64,000 nt of DNA from assembly GCA_046349635.1 (NCBI GenBank), contig JAXMBX010000022.1, positions 15,220 through 79,219 of the forward strand. The letters are read 5' to 3'. Made by a program: the position numbers and the translations under genes. Origin of the DNA: JAXMBX01 sp046349635 (lineage in GTDB: Bacteria; Planctomycetota; Planctomycetia; Planctomycetales; Planctomycetaceae). This document shows positions 36,756 through 45,271 of the stretch, in pieces. The notes beneath the pieces are model-generated. The model was given only the letters and a program-made list of their open reading frames with translations, was not told the DNA's origin and did not search any database. The first letter of the stretch is position 1. Every line of letters starts with the position of its first letter.

Positions 36756-38804
36756 ATGATTCAAGTCGTTGGCCTTGTCGCAGGGATTGCCGTGTTCACG
36801 CTGTTGTTCGTGGTCTGGCTCACGGTCCGTTACATTCCCAACGACCGCGTGGGGATCGTGGAAAAACTGTGGTCTCCCGCCGGTTCGCTGGCGGAAGGGG
36901 ACATCATCGCCCTCAAGGGAGAAGCCGGTTACCAGGCGAATCTGCTCCGCGGTGGCCTGCATTTCGGCTACTGGCGATGGCAGTATGCCGTCCACAAGTT
37001 CCCGCTTGTCACGATCAAGCAGGGACGGATCGGGTATGTCTTCTCACGCGGCGGACAGGAGTTGCAGCCTTCGCAGACGCTCGGCCGTATCGTGGCGTCG
37101 AATAACTTCCAGGATGCCCAGAAATTCCTGACATCCGGAGGACAGAAGGGACGCCAGCGCGGCATCCTCCGCGAAGGTGTGTACGCCCTCAACATCGCGT
37201 TGTTCAACGTCATCACCGAAGACCGGGTCTTCACCATCGAATGGGCCAGGAGTCTGGAGGAATGGCAGAAGCAGTTGCGCGCCCTCGACGGATTCAGTCC
37301 GCTGATCGTCGGCACCACCTCCGACCAGATCGGTGTCGTGACGGTGCACGAAGGCCCCACGCTGCCTCCGGGGGAATTGATCGCCCCGGCGGTGGGAACT
37401 CAGAAAGATGATCCGGATTTCCACAACAACTACCAGGACATCGAAGCCTTCCTGCGGGCGGGGGGACGCCGAGGTGTCCAGTACACCCCGCTGATCGACG
37501 GGACATACTTCATCAACCGCTGGTTTGCGACGATTGAAATGATACCGAAGCAGATGGTCCCCATCGGCCACGTCGGTGTCGTGGTCAGTTTCTATGGGAA
37601 GAAAGGGGATGACACCTCCGGGAAGGAGTTTCGACATGGCGAACGGGTGCACGAAGGGGAAAAAGGTGTGTGGGATGTCGCGCTCGGCCCGGGTAAGTAT
37701 GCCTTCAACACCTTCGCGGGTGAGGTCGTGCTCGTCCCGACGACGAACTTCGTCCTGCACTGGATCACCGGCCGGAGTGAAAAGCATCGCTTTGACGACT
37801 CGCTGACCAGCATCGAACTGATCACGGCGGATGCGTATGAACCGACGCTCCCCTTGAGCGTGGTGGTGCATATCGACTACCAGAAAGCCCCGTCGGTGAT
37901 TCAGCGGTTCGGTGATGTCAAGCAGTTGATCACGCAGACCCTGGATCCCATGCTCTCGGCCTATTTCCGGGACGTGGCCCACAAGAAGTCCATGTTGCAG
38001 TTGATTCACGAGCGTGATGACATTCAGCGCCAGGCGCGGGAGGAGTTGCGACAGAAGTTTCTGCAGTTCGATATCGAGTGCGTCGACGTGTTGATTGGGC
38101 GTCCGGAATCGAAGCCTGGAGACTCGAAGATCGAGACGCTGCTGGAGCAGTTACGTCAGCGGCAGTTTGCGATCGAACAGGTGGAGACCTTCCAGAAGCG
38201 ACAGGAGGCGGCCGTGCGGGAGAAATCCTTGAACGAAGCCCAGGCTCTAGCCGCGTTGCAGGCGGAGTTGACCAAGTCCCAGGTGCAGATCCGGATTTCA
38301 GAAAACACCGGTGACGCGGACCTGGCACGGGCCCGCAAGGCGGCGGAGACGACCGTCGTGCAGGCGGACGCCGCCGCCAAACAAGCCAGGCTGCAGGGTG
38401 AAGGTGAAGCCGCCCGGTTGCTCGTTATGGCGGACGCCCAGGCCAAGCAGGCCGCTCTACTCGGTGAAGGTGAAGGCAAAAAAGCGGCCTCCATCGGCCA
38501 GGGTGAAGGGAAGCGGATTGCCGACATCGGTAACGCCGAAGCCGCCGTCTTGCAGCAGAAGATCAATTCCTACGGCGACCCACGTCTGTATGCCATGGCG
38601 ATCGTCGCGGAACAGTTACGTCACAGCGAACAGCCGTTGGTCCCCTCTCAGTTGTTCATGACGGGAGGAACTGACGGCAACGGCCAGACGAACATGCTCG
38701 GCATGCTGCTGAATATCCTCACCGCCGAGAAGATGGGAATCGATGTGAAGCGTCAGGGGGTCGGCGCAGCGACGGCGGTCGTTGAGCCTCCCGTGAAGAG
38801 TTAG
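36756..38804 (+). CDS. Large SPFH/Band 7 (flotillin-like) membrane protein
   Basis: A 682-residue protein with one N-terminal membrane helix (MIQVVGLVAGIAVFTLLFVV), a region opening YIPNDRVGIVEKLWSPAGSL, and a second similar region VPIGHVGVVVSFYGKKGD near residue 270 that begins the main SPFH domain (about 270-470). A long Ala/Glu/Gln coiled coil (about 470-620) carries repeated GEGEAARL / GEGEGKKAA heptads as in flotillins, and a hydrophobic end holds NMLGMLLNIL. Such proteins form rings or microdomains in the membrane. The duplicated start suggests an internal repeat. AGGAG eight bases before the ATG at 36756 fixes the start. It ends in a strong terminator. Confidence 0.85.
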   Translation: MIQVVGLVAGIAVFTLLFVVWLTVRYIPNDRVGIVEKLWSPAGSLAEGDIIALKGEAGYQANLLRGGLHFGYWRWQYAVHKFPLVTIKQGRIGYVFSRGGQELQPSQTLGRIVASNNFQDAQKFLTSGGQKGRQRGILREGVYALNIALFNVITEDRVFTIEWARSLEEWQKQLRALDGFSPLIVGTTSDQIGVVTVHEGPTLPPGELIAPAVGTQKDDPDFHNNYQDIEAFLRAGGRRGVQYTPLIDGTYFINRWFATIEMIPKQMVPIGHVGVVVSFYGKKGDDTSGKEFRHGERVHEGEKGVWDVALGPGKYAFNTFAGEVVLVPTTNFVLHWITGRSEKHRFDDSLTSIELITADAYEPTLPLSVVVHIDYQKAPSVIQRFGDVKQLITQTLDPMLSAYFRDVAHKKSMLQLIHERDDIQRQAREELRQKFLQFDIECVDVLIGRPESKPGDSKIETLLEQLRQRQFAIEQVETFQKRQEAAVREKSLNEAQALAALQAELTKSQVQIRISENTGDADLARARKAAETTVVQADAAAKQARLQGEGEAARLLVMADAQAKQAALLGEGEGKKAASIGQGEGKRIADIGNAEAAVLQQKINSYGDPRLYAMAIVAEQLRHSEQPLVPSQLFMTGGTDGNGQTNMLGMLLNILTAEKMGIDVKRQGVGAATAVVEPPVKS

Positions 38805-38837
38805 TTTGATTTCCGAAAGTGATTTTGTTTGGAGAAC

Positions 38838-38870
38838 GCCGCCGGGCAGCAATGTCCGGCGGCTTTTTCT
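38838..38870 (+). terminator. Intrinsic terminator of the SPFH gene
   Basis: GCCGCCGG pairs with CCGGCGGC (38838-38845 / 38856-38863) around a ten-base loop and is followed by TTTTTCT. It lies 33 bases after the SPFH stop. Confidence 0.88.
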
Positions 38871-39570
38871 TTAACCCTTCTCCCCCGAGGGAGAATCAAT
38901 TGAGCAGAACCAGACGGGCGTCTGGTTCTCGCGAAGGCGATAGTTCCAATCCTGAGCGGCCGGATGAGGGGCGGTCCAAGTGTCTCTAATCGCTGTCTCT
39001 ATCTTCTCAACTGCTCTCGCCCGCAGGGCGCGAATGGACACCGGTATTATTTCCACAGGAACGAACCACAAATTGTATGGCGTCATCCACGGTGGACCCC
39101 GAAAACGAGGACCATTCGACAATACAGATTCGCGCGTCATAGGCAATGTCTTCGAGAATCTCGGGAAAGTCGTCGAACGGCATGTCAACTTTCCCATAAG
39201 CCGACATCGCGAGATCGACGAGTACTGACGATGGTTTCAATGTACGCAAATCGATGCGAAGAATGTGTACCAGTGCCACCAGCCAATCCACCACGGGCGT
39301 GCCGACTAATTCCGGATAATGTTGGCGACACCACTCCGTGGCTTGCCGATTGGTCACGGCGTCGAATTTCCATCTCCGGAACTGCCACAACAGTCCGGCG
39401 ACGACGCCGAGGAAGACCACCCCCTCTAAAACGAAGTCATTCCATCCCAGAAATACAACAGAGTAAAAGCATCCTATAGGCACCAGAACCAATGCCCAAA
39501 ACAGCCCGGTAGCGTCAATCGGGCGGCCACGCTGGACGAAGGGATGTGGTTTTGTGAGCGTCGTTTTCAT
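38871..39570 (-). CDS. Hypothetical two-helix membrane protein, apparently frameshifted
   Basis: The first frame (from the ATG at 39570) encodes two N-terminal helices (GLFWALVLVPIGCFYSVVFL and DFVLEGVVFLGVVAGLLWQF) and a soluble domain through DARICIVEWSSFSGSTVDD, but stops at 39007 with an unnatural tail. From about 39110 another frame continues with better sequence (PYNLWFVPVEIIPVSIRALR, then ARAVEKIETAIRDTW) to a stop at 38871. A single indel between about 39060 and 39130 would join them into roughly 232 residues. I do not recognise the family. It is oriented toward the SPFH terminator. Confidence 0.55.
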
Positions 39571-39735
39571 GGGAATTCAGGAGGCGACATAACAAATTTC
39601 AGGAGACGTCCATGTCTAATCAAGGTACCTCAGAATTCTCCCTCAGACAGGGATGTAGGACCAGCCCGAATTTGAATGCCGTCTGTCACGCCCAGAAGTC
39701 AGAAAGGGCGCGGCAAGCATCTCTGAACTCGCCCC

Positions 39736-40506
39736 TCACCACCGCGGCCACCAGGGCCAGAACGCGCTCGTCTCCCGGATATACCGCGCATACTCTGGAC
39801 GTCGTTCGCCAATATCCTTCTCCAGCAGCGCCACTCCCGACACTTTCATCAGCAGGACGCCCATCACGATCGGGCTGAACACCGTCCACCACCCGCCACT
39901 TCCCAGTGACACCACGTACAACCCCCACCACACGCAGAAATCCCCGAAGTAATTCGGATGCCGCGTGTATCGCCACAATCCCCGGTTCATAACTTTACCC
40001 CGGTTGCCCGGGTCTGCCTTAAACCGGCTGAGTTGCCAATCCCCCACGCTTTCAAACATCAACCCGACAAGCCAGATCAGTGAACCCACGACGTCCATCG
40101 GACCGAGCGGGTACGATTCCGGCGACAGAATCCCGACCTGCAACGGCAGGCTCACGACCCACAGGATCACCCCCTGCAGCGCAAACACCGTCCAGTAACT
40201 CACCCACCAGAATTTTTCTCCCCAGAAATTCCGCATGGCAGCGTAACGCCGGTCCTCCTCGGCATGCGCTCGGTTTCTCCACAACAGATACCCGGACAAC
40301 CGCAATCCCCACGCGCTCGTCAGGACAGCCAAAAGCAACCCACGCGATCCCGCCGTCTCTCGTGCCGCAACGCACACCCACGCCACGACCACGAATCCCA
40401 TCCCCCAGAAGGGATCGATGATACTCGCATCCCGGAGCCGGACACTCACCACCCACAACCCGGTCAGCAATCCGAGCAGGATCACGAAATTCAACGCCGG
40501 AATCAT
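39736..40506 (-). CDS. DUF1295 (steroid-reductase-like) membrane protein
   Basis: A 256-residue polytopic membrane protein of DUF1295, related to 3-oxo-5-alpha-steroid 4-dehydrogenases and isoprenylcysteine methyltransferases. Motifs are NRAHAEEDRRYAAMRNFWGE, DWQLSRFKADPGNRGKVMNR and GLWRYTRHPNYFGDFCVWWG, the last being the cofactor-site signature. It starts at the ATG at 40506, whose A is shared with the stop of the methyltransferase upstream (TGATG), so translation is coupled. It is the last gene of the five-gene lipid operon and is expected to act on the fatty acid products of the two methyltransferases. Confidence 0.86.
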   Translation of the reverse strand: MIPALNFVILLGLLTGLWVVSVRLRDASIIDPFWGMGFVVVAWVCVAARETAGSRGLLLAVLTSAWGLRLSGYLLWRNRAHAEEDRRYAAMRNFWGEKFWWVSYWTVFALQGVILWVVSLPLQVGILSPESYPLGPMDVVGSLIWLVGLMFESVGDWQLSRFKADPGNRGKVMNRGLWRYTRHPNYFGDFCVWWGLYVVSLGSGGWWTVFSPIVMGVLLMKVSGVALLEKDIGERRPEYARYIRETSAFWPWWPRW

Positions 40507-41555
40507 CACGCACCACCTCGCCGTTCCAACAGCGTGTGCGTCACCCCCCACACCGATCCCCGCCGATAGCCGAACAACTCCGCCACTGCCAGGAAGAAGA
40601 TCCGCCAGCGGAAATACCACCGCCGTCCCTCCCCCCGGCCGTATGTCTTCTCCAAGAGTTCTAACGCCCGAGAATTGTTCCAGTCCAGGTTCGCCAGCCA
40701 TCCCTCTGCCGTTTTACGATAATGCTCCCCGCTCCATTTCCATTGTCGCAGGCATTGCAAGTCACGCTGGAATCTCAGCGGCAACTCCTCCGCAGGCATG
40801 ATTCCTCCCGTGAAGAAATACCGCCCCATCCAGTTGGCGTCCCCTTCCGTCTCAAACGGGTACGGCACGCCGCGCACCGTAAAAATGTGCAGCATCAATT
40901 TCCCACCCGGTTTGAGCCATCTGGCGATGCGTGCGAACATCTGCTCGTAATTCCGCAGATGCTCAAACATCTCCACCGACACCACCCGGTCAAATGGCCC
41001 GTTCGCTTCGAACCGGTTGACATCCTCCGTCACGATCCGCACATTTCTCAGCCCGCGACGTTCCGCTTCTCGTTCGATGAACGCGCGTTGCGAATGTGAA
41101 TTCGACACGCCCGTAATCTCGGCGTGGGGATACCGTTCCGCCATCCAGAGTGACAGCGAGCCCCACCCGCAACCCAACTCCAGGATCCGCTGCCCGTCGG
41201 CCAACTCCGCGTGTTCACACGTCAGAGCCAGCCCTTTCTCTTCTGCGTCCGCCAGCGAGGTGACCCCCGCCTCGTAATAGCAGCAGCTATATTTCCGGCG
41301 AGGCCCCAGCACCAGTTCGAAAAACTCCGCCGGAACCTCGTAGTGCTGCGCATTCGCGGCGTCCGTCTCCTCGGCGATCGGCCCCGCTCGCATCCACTCC
41401 AGGAATCGCTCCGTCTCAATCTGCTCCCGTTCCCAGTCCCAACCTGCGGTCTGCCGCAGCCTTTCCCCGCACATTTTCCGGATCGCCCGGCGCAGAATGC
41501 CCTCCGGCACCAGACCGCGCTCTGCCAGGTCGATTCCCCACCCGAGTGCGCTCAT
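40506..41555 (-). CDS. CFA-synthase-like SAM methyltransferase
   Basis: A 349-residue class I methyltransferase of the cyclopropane fatty acid synthase clan, but without the N-terminal CFA lipid-binding domain. The SAM motif is RILELGCGWGSLSLWMAERY (about residue 125), followed by ITGVSNSHSQRAFIERE, a VEMFEHLRNYE segment and LMLHIFTVRG. These features are close to the coclaurine N-methyltransferase-like / UfaM-type branch. The ATG at 41555 overlaps the stop of the CFA synthase upstream (ATGA). In other bacteria paired CFA-like enzymes with DUF1365 and an amine oxidase modify unsaturated fatty acids, including furan fatty acids; that role is inferred from context. Confidence 0.86.
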   Translation of the reverse strand: MSALGWGIDLAERGLVPEGILRRAIRKMCGERLRQTAGWDWEREQIETERFLEWMRAGPIAEETDAANAQHYEVPAEFFELVLGPRRKYSCCYYEAGVTSLADAEEKGLALTCEHAELADGQRILELGCGWGSLSLWMAERYPHAEITGVSNSHSQRAFIEREAERRGLRNVRIVTEDVNRFEANGPFDRVVSVEMFEHLRNYEQMFARIARWLKPGGKLMLHIFTVRGVPYPFETEGDANWMGRYFFTGGIMPAEELPLRFQRDLQCLRQWKWSGEHYRKTAEGWLANLDWNNSRALELLEKTYGRGEGRRWYFRWRIFFLAVAELFGYRRGSVWGVTHTLLERRGGA

Positions 41556-42885
41556 GCCGACTCCTGCTTCGAAGCGTCTCCCCCACTGGTCCCCGTTCGC
41601 ACGCACGTCTCACGCCGTGGCTCCGCGTAGGCCGCCAGTCCCCGCGCGGCACAACTCGCCCACTGGCTCAAGAGCATCGGGTCTCGACGACAGCCAGGCT
41701 TGTCGAATTGCAGCTGCCCCAAACCCAGGTACCGCTCCTCAAACGCCCCCTCACAGTAACACAGGTAATACTTCCACATTCGCAGGAAACGCTCGTCATA
41801 TCCCAGTTTCAAAATGGAGTCTCTTTCCCGCTCGAAATTCTCCCGCCACAACCGCAGCGTCCGCGCGTAATGGGGCGCGAAATCCTCGAAATGGACCCAC
41901 CGCAAGTCCGTCCGATCCGCGATCGCATTGCCGATCGACCGGATCGAAGGGAGGCAACCTCCCGGGAAGACGTACTTCTGGATAAAGTCCACTGATCCCA
42001 CATAGGCCTCATGATGCTGCTCATTCATCAGGATCCCCTGCAACACCATCGTCCCTTCCGGTTTCAGCAGCCGGCTGCACGTCTCCAGGTATTTCCCCAG
42101 GAACTGATCCCCCACGGCCTCAATCATCTCGATGGAAACCAGCTTGTCGTACGTTCCCCGCAGATCACGATAGTCCTGCTTGATCAGTTGGACTCGGTCA
42201 CTTAAACACGCCTTTTCAATCCGCTCCTTCGCGAGGCGGTATTGCTCATCCGAGATCGTCGTGGTCGTCACCTCGCAGCCATACTCCCGCGCGGCATGGA
42301 TCGCCAGCCCACCCCACCCCGTCCCGATCTCGAGCAGGTGTTCCCCCCGCCTCAGGTTCAGCTTCCGGCAGGCGCGGTCGAACTTCTCAATCGAACCCGC
42401 TCTCAGTGACGCCTCCGGTGATCGAAAAATCGCGCTCGAGTAAGCCCATGAATCATCCAGCATCAACGCGAATAACTCGTTCCCCAGGTCGTAATGGGCC
42501 TGGATATTCCGCCGGCTTCCGCTCTTCGTGTTCCTTCTCAGCCAATGCCCCAGCCGTCCCGCCAGCGACCCACCCGCCCCCACCCTTTCCCCAGCGAATT
42601 CGAAAACTGCCGGTTCTGCAGCACCAGCCGAATCAGCCCGGTCAGATCGCGGCATTCCCACTCGCCCTCCAGATACGACTCCGCCACCCCCAGGCTGCCG
42701 CCGCTCACAAGCCTGCGGTAAAAACTGCCACGCCGCACCTCGATCTCAATCGGCTCCTCTTCACCTCTGCCAATCTCGTGGACCGCGCCCCCATCCGCCA
42801 GGTCGCGGACTCTCAGACGTCCTCGCTCCCAGCTTGCGAGTCTATTCAGCACCAGTTTTCTGGCCCAATTCTCAGTCAGCGACAT
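41552..42885 (-). CDS. Cyclopropane-fatty-acyl-phospholipid synthase, frameshifted
   Basis: The N-terminal CFA domain is read from the ATG at 42885 (SFYRRLVSGGSLGVAESYLE, then WECRDLTGLIRLVLQNRQF) but that frame ends at 42538. The rest is in another frame from about 42595: RRNTKSGSRRNIQAHYDLGN, the SAM motif LLEIGTGWGGLAIHAAREYG, VSIEMIEAVGD, FIQKYVFPGGCLPS and a C-terminal WKYYLCYCEGAF. Joined, the protein is about 444 residues with every CFA synthase landmark. The break lies in a G-rich stretch near 42585-42600 and looks like a one-base indel. The enzyme methylenates double bonds of membrane phospholipid acyl chains using SAM. Confidence 0.85.
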
Positions 42886-42908
42886 ATCTCACTCTCTGCG
42901 ATCTTCGT

Positions 42909-43685
42909 TCAACCGGCCACGTCCGCATTCTTCGACAACGTTTTCGGATGCGGATGATAGGGCACACCTTTCCGCCACAGGCGCCACGCCTGCAGATAGA
43001 TCCCCAACCACACTTTCGCCGTCACGCACGGATACCGCACCAACGCACTCGCCAGCGACCAGCCGCGGATCTCGCGCCGTTGCAATTCCATCCCCGCGCG
43101 AAAGTACACCTCCCCATCCTTGCCCCGATTCGAGATCTCTAACTGCAATCGTTCCCCCGGTGTCCCGATCCTCCAAAGATATTCCACGTCCATTCCCATG
43201 AACGGAGACACGTGAAACTCCTTCTCCTGTCGCAACGGTTCCTTCGCAGTGGCGCTCCTCTCATCCCGCAGATCCAGCACATAACAATGTTCTTCCCCCC
43301 AGGGGGTGTTATGCACCTCCGCCACGACGGCCACCATCTGCTCCTCTGCATTCAGACAGTAGTAAAAACTGACCGGATTCATCTGCACTCCCCAGTAACG
43401 CAGATGCGTCAGCAGCAGAATCCGCCCTCCGGGTCGAAAGCCTGCCTTCGTCTCCACAAGCTCCCGCACGGCTTGATCCAGCGGCATATCCCCCGGACCC
43501 AGGTGATCTTCTCGCCGAAACCACGCTGGCCGTCGGCCCCGCGCCGACCACAACCAGAATCCGTCGAAAACACCCGGCAACTCTCCCAGGTCCAGGCACA
43601 CGAAAAACACCCGGTAAGTAAACGCATGCGCCAGCGGTTTTGTCCGCCGATGCCACACTCTCCCCTCGTATAGACAGCTTTGCAT
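42909..43685 (-). CDS. DUF1365 family protein
   Basis: A 258-residue protein of DUF1365, a family almost always encoded beside CFA synthases and FAD amine oxidases. Conserved segments are YEGRVWHRRTKPLAHAFTYR, HLGPGDMPLDQAVRELVE, LLTHLRYWGVQMNPVSFYYC, AEVHNTPWGEEHCYVLD and KEFHVSPFMGMDVEYLWRI. The biochemical role is not established; a role in modifying or handling acyl chains is inferred from the conserved neighbourhood. It lies three bases after the amine oxidase stop and 23 bases before the CFA synthase start, so it is firmly within the operon. Confidence 0.9.
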   Translation of the reverse strand: MQSCLYEGRVWHRRTKPLAHAFTYRVFFVCLDLGELPGVFDGFWLWSARGRRPAWFRREDHLGPGDMPLDQAVRELVETKAGFRPGGRILLLTHLRYWGVQMNPVSFYYCLNAEEQMVAVVAEVHNTPWGEEHCYVLDLRDERSATAKEPLRQEKEFHVSPFMGMDVEYLWRIGTPGERLQLEISNRGKDGEVYFRAGMELQRREIRGWSLASALVRYPCVTAKVWLGIYLQAWRLWRKGVPYHPHPKTLSKNADVAG

Positions 43686-43688
43686 CGC

Positions 43689-45035
43689 TCAGGCCCCCAC
43701 GCTCCCATTAGCCCCGCACCGTTCGGGCTGGCAGGTCATTTCCGGCTGTTTCCGAGTCTCGATCGTCGTGGCAGGATGCGCCCCTTCCAACGCCCGCACG
43801 ACCGCCAGGCCGCTCACCACCCCATCCTCGTGGAACCCGTTCCCCCAGTAGGCTCCGCAGAACGACGTCCGGTTCACGTTCAGCAATTCCCGATGTCGCC
43901 GCTGCGCCGCGCTCCGTTTCGTCGTGAACACCGGATGGTGATATTCAAACCGCCGTAACACCTTCGCCGGATCGATTCCCTCTTCTTCATTCAGCGTCAC
44001 GCAGAACGTCTGCCGCGATTCGATTTGCTGCAGGATGTTCATGCAGTATGTGACCGTCGCCCGTTCCGTCGAGTCCCCGCGCACGTGGTAATTCCAGCTC
44101 GACCATGCCCGCCGGTTGCGCGGGAGCAGCGACTCGTCCGTATGCAGCACCGCCACGTTTCGCTCATAGGGAAAACACCCCAGCACCTCCCGCTCCGTCG
44201 GCGTCGCATCCTCCAGCCTTCTCAATGCCTGGTCGCTGTGGCACGCCATCACCACGTGATCAAATTTTTCGACCTCCCCGTTCGTCAGGACGATCAGGAC
44301 TCCCTCTTCTGTACGCCGGACACCCGCCACCGGGGTTCTCAACCGGATCCTGTCTCGGAATTTCGCCGTCAGCGCCGTCACGTAACTCCGCGATCCCCCC
44401 TCGATCACCCGCCAAGTCGGACGCTTCCACACGCTCAGCAATCCGTGGTTCTTGTAGAACTCCAGGATGAACTTCACCGGGAAGTCGCCGAACTTCGTCA
44501 GCGGACAGGACCAGATCGCCGATCCCATCGGTTTGAGGTAACACTCCCCGAACTCCCGCGAGTACTTTTCTTTCCGCAGAAACTCGCTGACCGTCAAATC
44601 CTCCGGAATCTCCTCCAGCAGACGTCCCCCGTTTCTGTTGAACCGCAGGATGTCGGCCAGCATCCGCCAGAAGCGAGGCCGCAACAGATTTCTACGCTGC
44701 GAGAAGAGACTGTTCAGCGAGTTTCCGGAATACTCCCACCCGCTCGCGTCGCACCGCACACTGAATCCCATCGACGTGGGTCGCGATGCCACCCCCAGAT
44801 CATCCAGCAGTCGCACGAAATTCGGGTATGTCCAATCGTTAAACACGATGAACCCGGTGTCGATCGCGTGCCTCTCCGCACCGATCTCCACCTCCACCGT
44901 GTTCGTGTGACCGCCGATATAGCCGTTCCCTTCGAACACGGTGATCTCATGCCGATCCGCCAGGTGATACGCGGCGGTCAGCCCCGAGATTCCCGAACCG
45001 ACAATCGCGATCCGCACCGTTTTTCCCTCCGGCAT
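43689..45035 (-). CDS. FAD-dependent amine oxidase / desaturase-like protein
   Basis: A 448-residue flavoprotein. The dinucleotide motif VRIAIVGSGISGLTAAYHLA lies at residues 7-26, followed by ITVFEGNGYIGGHTNTVEVE; a long substrate region and a C-terminal FAD segment (FCGAYWGNGFHEDGVVSGLA) complete the amine oxidase/protoporphyrinogen oxidase fold. Homologs next to CFA and DUF1365 genes act on unsaturated or methylated fatty acids. I chose the ATG at 45035; a GTG at 45071 would add 12 residues. It is the promoter-proximal gene of the lipid operon and diverges from comM across a 236-bp gap. Confidence 0.88.
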   Translation of the reverse strand: MPEGKTVRIAIVGSGISGLTAAYHLADRHEITVFEGNGYIGGHTNTVEVEIGAERHAIDTGFIVFNDWTYPNFVRLLDDLGVASRPTSMGFSVRCDASGWEYSGNSLNSLFSQRRNLLRPRFWRMLADILRFNRNGGRLLEEIPEDLTVSEFLRKEKYSREFGECYLKPMGSAIWSCPLTKFGDFPVKFILEFYKNHGLLSVWKRPTWRVIEGGSRSYVTALTAKFRDRIRLRTPVAGVRRTEEGVLIVLTNGEVEKFDHVVMACHSDQALRRLEDATPTEREVLGCFPYERNVAVLHTDESLLPRNRRAWSSWNYHVRGDSTERATVTYCMNILQQIESRQTFCVTLNEEEGIDPAKVLRRFEYHHPVFTTKRSAAQRRHRELLNVNRTSFCGAYWGNGFHEDGVVSGLAVVRALEGAHPATTIETRKQPEMTCQPERCGANGSVGA

Positions 45036-45271
45036 CCCCCAGATTCTACACCATCCCCGCACGACAGCCACAGATTTTAGTGCTAGGTCAAGCCCGTCAC
45101 TTTGGGCGCGTGGGAAACCTTTATAAGTCCATTTCCTACACGTTTTTTCGCTTTTCCCCTCTCCCCACTTGCTCCCATCACCACCCCACCCGAAAATACT
45201 CCCACCATCTCACTGCGCCGACATCTTGATCTTCCACCCTTGTGATGTTTTTACAGCCTTAGCAGGTGACC

